From assembly GCF_013523125.1 (NCBI RefSeq), contig NZ_JAAMQJ010000042.1, positions 1 through 40,409 of the forward strand: a DNA stretch of 40,409 nucleotides, read 5' to 3'. Below, one piece after another: positions 16,462 to 26,400 of the stretch. Position 1 is the first letter of the stretch. Every line of letters starts with the position of its first letter. The position numbers and the translations under genes were made by a program. The notes below the pieces were generated by a model. That model was not told the DNA's origin. It saw only the letters and a program-made list of their open reading frames with translations, and did no database searches. The DNA comes from Pseudomonas entomophila. GTDB lineage: Bacteria; Pseudomonadota; Gammaproteobacteria; Pseudomonadales; Pseudomonadaceae.

Positions 16462-16863
16462 TCACCGTGCAGTGATCACCGCCAGCTTGGTGATCCCGGC
16501 CCGTTCGATGGCGGCCATCGCTCGGGCCACTTCGCCATAATTGACGCCATCGTCGGCCTGCAGCTGTACGCGCACCTCGGCATCCTTGCCCTTGGCTGCC
16601 TTGAGCCGGGTCTCCAGCGCATCGGGCTGAATCTGGTCCTTGTCGATGAACAGCGTGCCGCTGCCATCGATGCTCACCACCAAGGGTGCCTTCTGCTCCA
16701 CCGGCGCCACGGCCTCGGTCTTGGGCAGGTTGATGGGGATGGCGTTGGTCAGCAGCGGCGCGGTGACGATGAACACCACCAGCAGCACCAGCATGACGTC
16801 CACCAGGGGCGTGACGTTGATCTCGCTGAGGACTTCATCGCTGTCCTGGGTCGAAAAGGCCAT
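16462..16863 (-). CDS. exbD: ExbD biopolymer transport protein
   Basis: 133 residues, one N-terminal membrane helix (about 20-42) and a periplasmic domain. The motif EINVTPLVDVMLVLLVVFIV contains the conserved Asp needed for proton use. With ExbB it forms the inner-membrane motor that energises TonB-dependent outer-membrane receptors. Its ATG begins one base after the exbB stop, so translation is coupled. The order tonB-exbB-exbD resembles the TonB2 locus of P. aeruginosa. Confidence 0.92.
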   Translation of the reverse strand: MAFSTQDSDEVLSEINVTPLVDVMLVLLVVFIVTAPLLTNAIPINLPKTEAVAPVEQKAPLVVSIDGSGTLFIDKDQIQPDALETRLKAAKGKDAEVRVQLQADDGVNYGEVARAMAAIERAGITKLAVITAR

Positions 16864-16864
16864 C

Positions 16865-17587
<723 letters not shown>

Positions 17588-17626
17588 GATCATGATGCTC
17601 CGAAGGGTCGTTCCAAGGGGTGCGAG

Positions 17627-18430
17627 TTAACGAAGGGTGAAATCGATGGGCACGCTGACCCAGCCGACCTGGGCGATCTCGCCCTGTTTGGCAGGCACGA
17701 AGCTCCAGCGCTTGACGGCGGCCAGGGCAGCCTCGTCCAGCACGTTTCGACCGCTGCTTTTCTGGACCTGGATCTGGCCTGGCTTGCCACTGGGCAATAC
17801 CTCGACCCGCAGGGTCACCGTGCCCTCCCAACCGCGACGCTGCGCCAGCTGCGGATAGTCGGGTGCTGGATTCTTCAGGTAGGCCGCATTGGCCGATGCC
17901 GGGGTAACAGGGGCCGGCTTTGCCGGTGCCGGTGGTACAGGCGCAGCCACGGGCGGCGGTGCCTGGATGGGCTTTGCAGGCGGCGGTGTGGGCTTGTCCA
18001 CAGGTTTGGGTACGGGCTTGGGCACAGGTTTAGGTTTGGGGACCGGCTTGGGCGCAGGCTTGGTAGCCAACTCATCGACCACAGGCGGTGGCGGCGGCGG
18101 TGGCGGCTCGACGGGCACAGGTGGGGGTGGCTCGACCACAGGCGGCGCTGGCGCGGCGAACTCGATGGTCATGGGTGGAATCTTCGGCGGTTCGACGGGC
18201 AGCGGGGGCGTCGGCGCCTGATAGACCCAGTAGGCGACCGCACCGTGCAGCGCCAGCACCAGCAGGCCCAGCACGATGACGTCACGCCGTTTCATGCCGC
18301 TGTTCGGCGTGCGTTGCAGACGCAGGTGCAGCAGCGGTACACGTAGCGTACGTCCCAGCTCGACCAAGTCACCAGGCGCTGGGCGCCTCGGTGGGTCATA
18401 GGCCCTGATGGCCGACTGGACATTACCCAT
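17627..18430 (-). CDS. tonB: TonB energy transducer with cytoplasmic extension
   Basis: 267 residues. A 45-residue N-terminal cytoplasmic extension precedes the membrane anchor (about 50-68, VIVLGLLVLALHGAVAYWV). Next comes a long Pro-rich spacer with EPPPP and KP(V)PKP repeats (about 75-170) that spans the periplasm, then the C-terminal domain (about 185-267) with YPQLAQRRGWEGTVTLRVEV, which contacts receptor TonB boxes. GGGAG lies eight bases before the ATG. The extension is shared with P. aeruginosa TonB proteins as I recall. It transfers energy for siderophore, B12 or other ligand uptake. A short AT-rich promoter region (18440-18600) lies upstream; I see no clear Fur box. Confidence 0.9.
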   Translation of the reverse strand: MGNVQSAIRAYDPPRRPAPGDLVELGRTLRVPLLHLRLQRTPNSGMKRRDVIVLGLLVLALHGAVAYWVYQAPTPPLPVEPPKIPPMTIEFAAPAPPVVEPPPPVPVEPPPPPPPPVVDELATKPAPKPVPKPKPVPKPVPKPVDKPTPPPAKPIQAPPPVAAPVPPAPAKPAPVTPASANAAYLKNPAPDYPQLAQRRGWEGTVTLRVEVLPSGKPGQIQVQKSSGRNVLDEAALAAVKRWSFVPAKQGEIAQVGWVSVPIDFTLR

Positions 18431-18616
18431 TGATCAAACTCCCGGGGTTCGTGATGCAGTTCATGGAAGGCCGTGAAGGCCTGCGCATGGCTGAATCATC
18501 AACGCCAACAGCTTATCCCTGGAAGGAATATTTAAACTTATATCTAGGCTTTTTAGGAATATATGAAGACGAGCCTTTTGCCTGCTTTCGGCCCAGCGAA
18601 GCGTTCGTCACATCGC

Positions 18617-18646
18617 ACCTGGAGCCCCCGTGCAAGGGCTCCAGGT
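18617..18646 (-). terminator. Terminator-like hairpin after cysA
   Basis: ACCTGGAGCCC (18617-18627) and GGGCTCCAGGT (18636-18646) form a perfect 11-bp stem with an eight-base loop, 15 bases past the cysA stop. No T-run follows, so it may act as an RNA-stabilising or Rho-assisted end. Confidence 0.6.
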
Positions 18647-18661
18647 ACCCTGGAAAGCGCG

Positions 18662-19651
18662 TCAGGCGCCCGTCAGCTTCTGCCAGACCTTCGGCTTGAA
18701 GAACAGCATCTCGCCCCGAGCGAGCCCGGTGAGGCTGTCATGGTCCTTGACCACTTCGGCCTCGATCAGCTCGCTCTGCCCTTCGACCTTCAGGGTGACC
18801 CGCGTGGTGGCCCCCAATGGGCGAATGTCACGCACCTCGGCCGGGTGGTGGCCTTCGAGTTCATGACGTGACAGAGAGACTTCGTGCGGCCGGAACAGCA
18901 CGTGGTGACCTTCGCTCAGGTTGAGGCGATTGGAATCCCCCAGGAAGTGGTAGACGAAATCGTTGGCCGGCTTCTCGTAGACCTCCCCTGGCGAGCCGAT
19001 CTGTTCGATCACACCCTTGTTCATCACCACGATCCGGTCGGCCACCTCCATCGCCTCCTCCTGATCATGGGTCACGAACACCGAGGTCAGGTTGATGTCC
19101 TCGTGCAGGCGCGCCAGCCAGCGCCGCAGCTCCTTGCGTACCTTGGCATCGAGCGCGCCGAACGGCTCGTCGAGCAGCAGGACCTTGGGCTCGACCGCCA
19201 ACGCACGAGCCAGGGCGATACGCTGGCGCTGCCCCCCGGACAGCTGCTCGGGGTAGCGGTCGGCCAGCCAGTCGAGCTGCACCATGCCCAGCAGTTCATG
19301 GACCTTCTCGGCGATGCGGGTCTCGTTCGGGCGCTCGCCCTTGGGCTTCATGCGCAGGCCGAAGGCCACGTTGTCGAACACGCTCATGTGACGGAACAGC
19401 GCATAGTGCTGGAACACGAACCCGACGTTGCGATCGCGCACGTCATGGCCGGACACGTCTTCGCCATGGAACACGATGCTGCCCTGGTCCGGGGTCTCCA
19501 GACCCGCGATGATCCGCAGCAGGGTCGTCTTGCCGCACCCGGAAGGGCCGAGCAAGGCCACCAGCTCGCCGCTGTTGATGTCCAGGTTGATGGCGTCCAG
19601 GGCCTGGAAACGGTTGAAACGCTTGCTGACGTTACGCACTTCGATCGACAT
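18662..19651 (-). CDS. cysA: Sulfate/thiosulfate ABC transporter ATPase
   Basis: 329 residues, the ATPase of the sulfate/thiosulfate importer. Walker A LLGPSGCGKTTLL, Q-loop FVFQHYALF, signature LSGGQRQRIALARAL, Walker B VLLLDEPFGALDAK and H-loop VFVTHDQEEAM are intact. The C-terminal ~95 residues form the TOBE-type regulatory domain (VLFRPHEVSLS). It begins three bases after the cysW stop and ends the operon oscA-sbp-cysT-cysW-cysA. Confidence 0.95.
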   Translation of the reverse strand: MSIEVRNVSKRFNRFQALDAINLDINSGELVALLGPSGCGKTTLLRIIAGLETPDQGSIVFHGEDVSGHDVRDRNVGFVFQHYALFRHMSVFDNVAFGLRMKPKGERPNETRIAEKVHELLGMVQLDWLADRYPEQLSGGQRQRIALARALAVEPKVLLLDEPFGALDAKVRKELRRWLARLHEDINLTSVFVTHDQEEAMEVADRIVVMNKGVIEQIGSPGEVYEKPANDFVYHFLGDSNRLNLSEGHHVLFRPHEVSLSRHELEGHHPAEVRDIRPLGATTRVTLKVEGQSELIEAEVVKDHDSLTGLARGEMLFFKPKVWQKLTGA

Positions 19652-19654
19652 GGA

Positions 19655-20527
19655 TTAGTCCTCCGCTGCGGCATGGCGCAGACGGTTGATTCGGGATTCG
19701 CTCCACTGCTTGAGCAGCAGGATGAACAGCGCCAGGATCAGCAGCAGGCTGGCCACGCTGAACGCCGCGACGTGGTTGTATTCGTTGTAGAGGATCTCGA
19801 CATGCAGCGGCAAGGTGTTGGTCACGCCGCGGATGTGCCCGGACACCACCGATACCGCGCCGAATTCGCCCATGGCCCGCGCCGTGCACAGCACCACGCC
19901 GTAGATCAGGCCCCACTTGATGTTCGGTACGGTCACATGCCAGAACATCTGCCAGCCATTGGCACCGAGCAGGCGCGCGGCCTCCTCCTCCTGCGTGCCC
20001 TGCTCCTGCATCAGCGGGATCAGTTCGCGCGCCACGAACGGCACGGTGACGAAGAGGGTCGCCAGGACGATGCCCGGCAGGGCGAAGACGATCTGGATGT
20101 CGTGGTCCTGAAGCCATGGCCCGAGCAGGCCTTGGGCGCCGAACATCAGTACGTACACCAGGCCGGCGATCACCGGCGAGACCGAGAACGGCAGGTCGAT
20201 CAGGGTCACCAGGATGCTCTTGCCGGTGAACGTGTACTTGCTCACGCACCAGGCGGCGCAGACGCCGAACACCAGGTTCAACGGGACGGAAATGGCTACC
20301 GCGAGCAGCGTCAGGCGCAGGGCCGCCAGCGCATCGGGCTCGAAGATCGCCTCGAAGAACGTGCCGAAGCCGTTCTTCAGCGCCTGGGAAACGACGATCA
20401 CCAGCGGCAACGCCAGGAACAGCGCGAACACCAGCCAGGCGAGGAAGATCAGGATGCGCCGTGAGGTGGCGCTGCCGCGCCGGGCGGCATTGGCCGCCGT
20501 GGCGGCGTTCAGGGTCGAACGGGACAT
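19655..20527 (-). CDS. cysW: Sulfate ABC transporter permease CysW
   Basis: 290 residues with six predicted membrane helices and the inner-membrane permease loop EEEAARLLGANGWQMFWHVTVPNIKWGL (EAA-type), which docks on CysA. The region AMGEFGAVSVVSGHI is typical of CysW/CysT permeases. It pairs with CysT to form the sulfate channel. The start is 13 bp after the cysT stop, with GGAGG just upstream of the ATG. Confidence 0.94.
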   Translation of the reverse strand: MSRSTLNAATAANAARRGSATSRRILIFLAWLVFALFLALPLVIVVSQALKNGFGTFFEAIFEPDALAALRLTLLAVAISVPLNLVFGVCAAWCVSKYTFTGKSILVTLIDLPFSVSPVIAGLVYVLMFGAQGLLGPWLQDHDIQIVFALPGIVLATLFVTVPFVARELIPLMQEQGTQEEEAARLLGANGWQMFWHVTVPNIKWGLIYGVVLCTARAMGEFGAVSVVSGHIRGVTNTLPLHVEILYNEYNHVAAFSVASLLLILALFILLLKQWSESRINRLRHAAAED

Positions 20528-20540
20528 GGCCGGGCCTCCT

Positions 20541-21359
20541 TCAAGGGGTTTCGATGCGACGCTGCAGCAGGTTGATCAGCAGCAGCAGGATGAAGGACAC
20601 CACCAGCATCAGCACGCCGATGGCCGTCGCGCCGGTGTAGTCGTACTGGTCGAGCTTGACCATGATCAGCAGCGGCAGGATCTCGGTCTTCATCGGCATG
20701 TTGCCGGCAATGAAGATCACCGAGCCGTACTCACCGACCCCGCGTGCGAACGCCAGGGCGAAGCCGGTCAGCCAAGCCGGCAGCAGGGCCGGGGCCAGCA
20801 CGTGGCGGAAGACCTGCAGAGGCCGTGCACCGAGGCACGCGGCGGCCTCCTCGACCTCACGCGGGATGTCGGCCAGCACTGGCTGCACGGTACGCACCAC
20901 GAACGGCAGGGTGACGAAGGTCAGGGCCAGGGTGATGCCCAGCGGCGTGTAAGCGATCTTGAAGCCCAGGTCGGTGGCGAACTGCCCGACCCAGCCTGCT
21001 GGTGCGTACAGGGCCGTGAGGGCGATGCCGGCGACGGCGGTGGGCAAGGCGAACGGCAGGTCGATCATCGCGTCGATGATCTTGCGACCGGGAAAGGTGT
21101 AGCGCACCAGCACCCAGGCCAGTAGCGTGCCGATGACGCCGTTGATGAGCGCGGCGCACAGCGCAGTGCCGAAGCTCAGCTTGAGGGCGGCGATCACCCG
21201 GGGCGCACTGATGATGGCCCAGAACTGGTCCCAGGTGAGCTGCGCGGCGTGCACGAACATGGCCGCCAAGGGAATGAGAACGATCAGGCTGAGATACACC
21301 AAGGTGTAGCCCAGTGTCAGCCCGAAGCCGGGTATGACAGGGGAAATGCGTCGTGACAT
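20541..21359 (-). CDS. cysT: Sulfate ABC transporter permease CysT
   Basis: 272 residues with six membrane helices starting MSRRISPVIPGFGLTLGYTL. The EAA loop is VEEAAACLGARPLQVFRHV, and ARGVGEYGSVIFIAGN is the family motif. AGGGA lies before the ATG. It forms the other half of the sulfate channel (also named cysU in enteric bacteria). The 87-bp gap to sbp is the widest in the operon. Confidence 0.94.
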   Translation of the reverse strand: MSRRISPVIPGFGLTLGYTLVYLSLIVLIPLAAMFVHAAQLTWDQFWAIISAPRVIAALKLSFGTALCAALINGVIGTLLAWVLVRYTFPGRKIIDAMIDLPFALPTAVAGIALTALYAPAGWVGQFATDLGFKIAYTPLGITLALTFVTLPFVVRTVQPVLADIPREVEEAAACLGARPLQVFRHVLAPALLPAWLTGFALAFARGVGEYGSVIFIAGNMPMKTEILPLLIMVKLDQYDYTGATAIGVLMLVVSFILLLLINLLQRRIETP

Positions 21360-21446
21360 AAGAGTCCCTGGTTGAACGCACGAAGCCCGGGAACATTCCC
21401 GGGCCGGTGCAGGCTACTGAAGGGTATCGCGTGGATCAGGCACGGC

Positions 21447-22454
21447 TCATTGTGCCTGGTAGATCTGGTCGAAGACCCCGCCGTCGTTGAAGAATTTTGG
21501 CTGGGCCGTCTTCCAGCCGCCGAAGTCCTTGTCGATGGTCACCAGATCGAGTGTCGGGAACTGCTTGCCGAACGCGGCAGCGACCTTTTCTTCACGCGGG
21601 CGGTAGAAGTTCTGCGCGGCGATGGTCTGGCCAGCCGGGCTGTACAGGTGCTTGAGGTATTCGGTGGCGATCTCGGTGTTGCCCTTCTTCTCGGCATTCT
21701 TGTCGACCACGGCCACCGGTGGCTCGGCCAGGATCGACAGCGACGGCACGACGATCTCGAACTTGTCGGCGCCGCCGTCTTCCTTCAATGCCAGGAACGC
21801 TTCGTTCTCCCAGGCCAGCAGGACGTCGCCTTGACCGTTGTTGACGAAGGTGATGGTCGAGCCACGCGCGCCGGTGTCCAGCACCGGAACGTGCTTGAAC
21901 AGCTCCTGGACGTAGGCCTTGGCCTTGTCTTCGCTACCTCCGCTCTTCAGGCCGTAGGCCCAGGCCGCCAGGAAATTCCAGCGGGCGCCGCCGGAGGTCT
22001 TCGGGTTCGGGGTGATCACCGAAACGTCCTTCTTGACCAGGTCGCCCCAGTCCTTGATGCCCTTGGGGTTGCCCTTGCGGACCAAGAACACGATGGTGGA
22101 GGTGTACGGCGTGCTGGCATCCGGCAGGCGTGTCTGCCAGTCGATCGGCAGGGTCTTGCCGAGCTTGGCGATCTCGTCGATGTCGCCGGCCAGGGCCAGG
22201 GTCACCACGTCCGCCCGCAGACCATCGATCACCGCCCGGCCCTGCTTGCCCGAGCCGCCATGGGATTGCTGGATCTTGACCGTGTCGTCCGGGTGGCTCG
22301 CCTGCCAGTGCTTGATGAACTCGGCGTTGTACTGCTGGTACAGCTCACGGGTCGGATCGTAGGACACGTTCAGCAGTTCGTAGTCCTTGGCGATGGCGGA
22401 CCCGGCAAACACGACACTGGTCAAGGCGGCGAGCGCATAACGGCGGATGGACAT
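21447..22454 (-). CDS. sbp: Periplasmic sulfate-binding protein
   Basis: 335 residues with signal peptide MSIRRYALAALTSVVFAGSAIA. The family motifs are plain: LLNVSYDPTRELYQQYN, QSHGGSGKQGRAVIDGL (sulfate-contacting Ser/Gly loop), LALAGDIDEIA, TPNPKTSGGARWNFLAAW and the late QNFYRPR. It captures sulfate in the periplasm and passes it to CysT/CysW/CysA. GGGAG precedes the ATG. It follows oscA by 47 bp on the same strand. Confidence 0.95.
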   Translation of the reverse strand: MSIRRYALAALTSVVFAGSAIAKDYELLNVSYDPTRELYQQYNAEFIKHWQASHPDDTVKIQQSHGGSGKQGRAVIDGLRADVVTLALAGDIDEIAKLGKTLPIDWQTRLPDASTPYTSTIVFLVRKGNPKGIKDWGDLVKKDVSVITPNPKTSGGARWNFLAAWAYGLKSGGSEDKAKAYVQELFKHVPVLDTGARGSTITFVNNGQGDVLLAWENEAFLALKEDGGADKFEIVVPSLSILAEPPVAVVDKNAEKKGNTEIATEYLKHLYSPAGQTIAAQNFYRPREEKVAAAFGKQFPTLDLVTIDKDFGGWKTAQPKFFNDGGVFDQIYQAQ

Positions 22455-22501
22455 GGTGAAGCTCCCGGATGGCGTTTGTTCTAATTGGGTAGGGGGCAGG
22501 A

Positions 22502-22684
22502 TCAGCCGGACTTGTTGCCGGGCTGTTGCAGACGGAATTTTTCCTTGCGCTCGATCTGCACCACCTGGGCGTTGTGCACGGTGATCTCCACCGCGCCGAA
22601 CCGCAGGTCCCGCAGCGCGTTCTGGATCTCGCGCAGGAGGGTGGCTTCGTCCTGACCGTCGACGCTACGCAGTGATGCACTCAT
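22502..22684 (-). CDS. oscA: OscA-like small protein (DUF2292 / YezD family)
   Basis: 60 residues, soluble, with the core LLREIQNALRDLRFGAVEIT followed by VHNAQVVQIERKEKFRL. This is the DUF2292/YezD pattern; the pseudomonad member OscA was linked to growth on organosulfur or under chromate-induced sulfur stress (from memory). The ATG has GGGAG eight bases upstream. It opens the sulfate transport operon, and an AT-rich region with an inverted repeat lies just upstream. Confidence 0.82.
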   Translation of the reverse strand: MSASLRSVDGQDEATLLREIQNALRDLRFGAVEITVHNAQVVQIERKEKFRLQQPGNKSG

Positions 22685-22766
22685 GCTCGTTCTCCCTTTG
22701 AGTCGAAGTGCCAGGCAGCATGAGAAAGAGCGGCCTGGCGTGAGCGAATAGTAGCCAGCAGGATTT

Positions 22767-22791
22767 ATTCTTAAAAATACTGTTTAAGAAT
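22767..22791. promoter_or_regulatory. Inverted repeat in the oscA-sbp-cys promoter region
   Basis: ATTCTTAAA (22767-22775) and TTTAAGAAT (22783-22791) are perfect complements with a 7-bp spacer, 83 bp before oscA in a strongly AT-rich stretch. This is the place and composition expected for CysB-dependent activation, but the CysB site is poorly defined and the link is inferred. Confidence 0.5.
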
Positions 22792-22970
22792 TTTTATATA
22801 ACCGAAATATAGGTTTGGGAGGAGGCAGGGAGGCGCTGCAAGCGATTAGCCGCAAGCAGCAAGCTGATCGCGTTGAGTATTCGTTCCCCGCCCGACAAGG
22901 CCGCTCCATAACCACGCTACGGCGAGACCCGCTGTCACACGGACCAGTGGGGCTTGCGCAGCATGCAGGC

Positions 22971-23303
22971 GGCGCCTGACAGGGCCCTATCGCTGGCAAG
23001 CCAGCTCCCACACCTAGATCTCCAGCCTGTCGGTGTATGCATGGCTGCGCAAGCAGCTTATGGGGACTTGCCCGCGACGCAGGCGGCGCCTGACAGGGCC
23101 CTATCGCTGGCAAGCCAGCTCCCACACCTAGATCTCCAGCCTGTCGGTGTATGCATGGCTGCGCAAGCAGCTTATGGGGGCTTGCCCGCGACGCAGGCGG
23201 CGCCTGACAGGGCCCTATCGCTGGCAAGCCAGCTGCCACAACCTAGATCTCCAGCCTGTCGGTGTATGCATGGCTGCGCAAGCAGCTTGTGGGCTTGCCC
23301 GCG
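22971..23303. repeat. Tandem REP array, 114-bp period, almost three copies
   Basis: Units start at 22971, 23085 and 23199, each beginning GGCGCCTGACAGGGCCCTAT. Each unit carries one inverted pair of P. putida REPs joined by the same linker (CTAGATCTCCAGCCTGTCGG and following bases). Copies 1 and 2 are nearly identical; copy 3 has small changes. An inverted REP follows directly at 23304-23355. The gap 22685-23418 between oscA and the RND pump holds this array, a degenerate REP-like stretch (22890-22970) and no gene. The short open frames inside are repeat shadows. Confidence 0.85.
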
Positions 23304-23355
23304 ATAGGCCCTGTCAGGCGCCACCTGCGTCGCGGGCAAGCCCGCTCTCACAAGG
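23304..23355 (-). repeat. Inverted REP copy closing the array
   Basis: Reads as the reverse complement of the unit core: GGCCCTGTCAGGCGCC, then GTCGCGGGCAAGCCCGCTC. With the end of copy 3 it makes a large palindrome between the pump operon's 3' end and oscA's upstream region. It may serve as transcript end for the triC-like gene (stop at 23419). Confidence 0.7.
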
Positions 23356-23418
23356 ACGTCGGCGCGGATCGATACCCGTCAGGCCGATATCGATCCGCTC
23401 TCGCTTGCAGTTCGCCGC

Positions 23419-26400
23419 TTACGACTTACCACTCGCCGGTTGCGACTGGCTGTCCGCAGCGCCTTTCTGATCGCCGTCGTCTTCTTTGATGCGGTACCAG
23501 GCCACATACAGGGCCGGCAGGAACAGCAGGGTCAGCAGGGTGGCGCTGACGATGCCGCCGATCATGGCGTAGGCCATCGGGCCCCAGAACACTTCGCGGG
23601 CGATCGGGATCATGCCCAGGCTGGCGGCAGCGGCCGTCAGCAGGATCGGACGACGGCGGTGGTTGGTGGCTTCCAGCACGGCCTGCCAGGGCGTGTAGCC
23701 ATCTCGCTCGTAGGCGTCGATCTGGGTCACCAGGATCACCGAGTTGCGGATGATGATACCGATCAGCGCCAGGATGCCGAGGATCGCCACGAAGCCCATC
23801 GGCGTGCCGGTCGGCACCAGCGCCAGCACCACGCCGATCAGGCCGAGCGGCGCCACGCTGACCACCAGGAACAGCTTCTGCACGCTGTGCAGCTGGATCA
23901 TCAGGAAGGTCGCCATCAGGAACAGCATCAGCGGAATCACTTGCGCGATCGGCCCCTGGGCCTTGCCGCTTTCCTCGACGGTACCGCCGGTGGCGACCTC
24001 GTAGCCGGTCGGCAGCTGGCTGGCGAACTCATCGATCTTCGGCTTGAGCTCGGCCACCAGGTCGGTTGGCTGCATGTCGCCATTGACCGACGCCTTGAGG
24101 GTGATGGTCGGCTTGCGGTCACGCCGCCAGACCAGCGGCTGCTCCATCTCGTAGCGGATCGTGGCGAACGCCAGCAGCGGAATGGACACGCCGCTGGGGT
24201 TGACGATTTGCAGGTTCTGCAAGGTTTCCGGTGAGCCACGTTCGCTATCCTGGGCCCGCGCCACGACGTTGATCAGGTAGATCTCGTCGTTGACCTGGGT
24301 GACCGGCGCGCCACTGACGATGCTGTTCATCACGTTGGCTACATCCTCGGACGACAGCCCCAGCTGGCGGGCCTTGTCCTGGGCGATGTCCACGCGCAGC
24401 ACTTTGCCCGGTTCGTTCCAGTCGTAGATCATCTCGCCGACGTTGGGGTTGTCGTCGAGCAAGGTGGCCAGCTCGATGGCGTGCTTGCGCACCTGGTCGA
24501 TGTCCTTGCCGCTGACCCGGTACTGGATGGGGCGGCCCACCGGCGGGCCCATCTCCAGGGACTGGACGTTGGTACCGATGCCGACGAAGTCCTTGCGCAG
24601 GCGTTCCTTGAGGCGAGCGATGAGTTCGTTGCGTTCTTCGAGGCCCGTGCTGACGATCACCAGCTGCGCGTAGTACGGGTTCTGCAACTGCTGATCGAGC
24701 GGCAGGTAGAAACGCACCGCGCCCTGGCCGATGTAGGTGCTCCAGTGGGCGATCTGCGGATCGTCCTTGAGCGTCGCCTCGAGGCTGTCCACCACACGGC
24801 GGGTTTCCTTGATAGAGGCGTTCTGCGGCAGGTTCAGGTCGACCAGGATTTCCGGCCGGTCGGACGAGGGGAAGAACTGGTTCTGCACGAAGCGCATGCT
24901 GAACAGTGCCAGGGCGAACAGCACGATGGTGCCGATGATGGTCAGCCAGCGGTGACGCATGCACCACACCAGGCTGCCTTCGAAGGCACGCCCGACACGG
25001 CCCGGCTTCTCGTCGGGCTTCTTCACGTTCTGGCTCAGGATGTGCACGCCCAGCACCGGCGCGAAGAATACCGCCACCACCCAAGAGACCAGCAAGGCGA
25101 CGGCGATCACTGCGAACAGCGTGAAGGTGTACTCCCCCGCCGAACTGGCGTTCAGGCCGATCGGCACGAAGCCTGCGACGGTCACCAGGGTACCGGTGAG
25201 CATCGGGAAGGCGGTCGAGGTGTAGGCATAGGTTGCCGCCTGCGCCTTGCTCTCGCCTTTCTCCAGGCGTGTGACCATCATCTCGACAGTGATCATGGCA
25301 TCGTCCACCAGCAGGCCGAGGGCGATGATCAGGGCCCCCAGCGAAATCCGCTGCATGGTGATGCCGCTGTATTCCATGAACACGAAGACCATCGCCAGCA
25401 CCAGCGGGATCGAGCAGGCCACTACCAGGCCGGCGCGAATCCCCAGGCTGACGAAGCTGACCACCAACACGATGATCACGGCCTCGAACAAGGCACTGGT
25501 GAAGCCTCCCACGGCGTCCTCGACCACCAGCGACTGGTCCGACACGGTGTGCACACCCACACCGACCGGCAACTGCGCCTCGACCTGCTCCATCTTTTCC
25601 TTGAGGGCCTTGCCGAACGACTGCACGTTGCCGCCCTTCTTCATGCCGATCGCCAGGCCCAGCGCGGTCTGGCCGTTATAGCGGAAGATCGGGGCAGGCG
25701 GGTCCTCGTAGCCGCGCTCGATCTCGGCGATGTCGGCCAGGCGGTAGAAGCGGTCGTTGATGCGCAGGTTGACCGCTTGCAGGTCCTTTTCCGAAGCGAA
25801 CTGGCCAGAGGTCCGCACCGAGATGCGCTCGGGTCCGGCCTCGATCACCCCTGCCGGCGTCACGGCGTTCTGCGCCTGAAGCGCCTGCATGACCTGGCGC
25901 TGGTCGATCCCCAGGGCCGCCAGCCGGCGGGTGGAGAAGTTCAGGTACAGCACCTCGTCCTGCAGGCCGATCAGCTCGACCTTGCCGAGGTTGTCCACTT
26001 CGCGGACCTCGGCGCGCACCTGCTCGACGTAGTCGCGCAACTGCCGCAACGACAGGCCATCGGCGGTGAAGGCGTAGATCGAGCCGAACACGTCGCCGAA
26101 CTCGTCGTTGAAGCCCGGACCTTGAATGCCTTGGGGGAATTCGCCACGGATGTCGTTGATCTTCTTGCGCACCTGGTACCAGATCTGCGGAATGTCCTCC
26201 GCCTGGGTGGTGTCGCGCAGGTAGACGAAGACCGTGGATTCGCCCGGACGGGTGTAGCTCTTGACGTAGTCGAGCGAGTCCAGCTCCTCGAGCTTCTTCT
26301 CGATGCGGTCGGTGACCTGCAGCAAGGTCTCGTCCTGGGTCGCGCCGGGCCAGTTGGTCTGGATGACCATGGTCTTGATGGTGAACGAGGGGTCTTCCTC

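Noticed and set aside
18440..18600. Fur box upstream of tonB
   Set aside because: The region is AT-rich but I could not fit the 19-bp Fur consensus acceptably.
18430..18699. Plus-strand 89-codon frame between tonB and cysA
   Set aside because: It starts at TTG, overlaps the tonB start, the cysA hairpin and the cysA end on the other strand, and has no convincing ribosome site. The AT-rich part reads like protein but is better explained as the tonB promoter region.
22954..23307. Repetitive 117-codon frame suggesting a repeat protein
   Set aside because: It is translation of the 114-bp REP array; 114 is divisible by three, which keeps the frame open.
22971..23355. CRISPR array
   Set aside because: The whole 114-bp unit including the linker is repeated; there are no short repeats with unique spacers and no cas genes.
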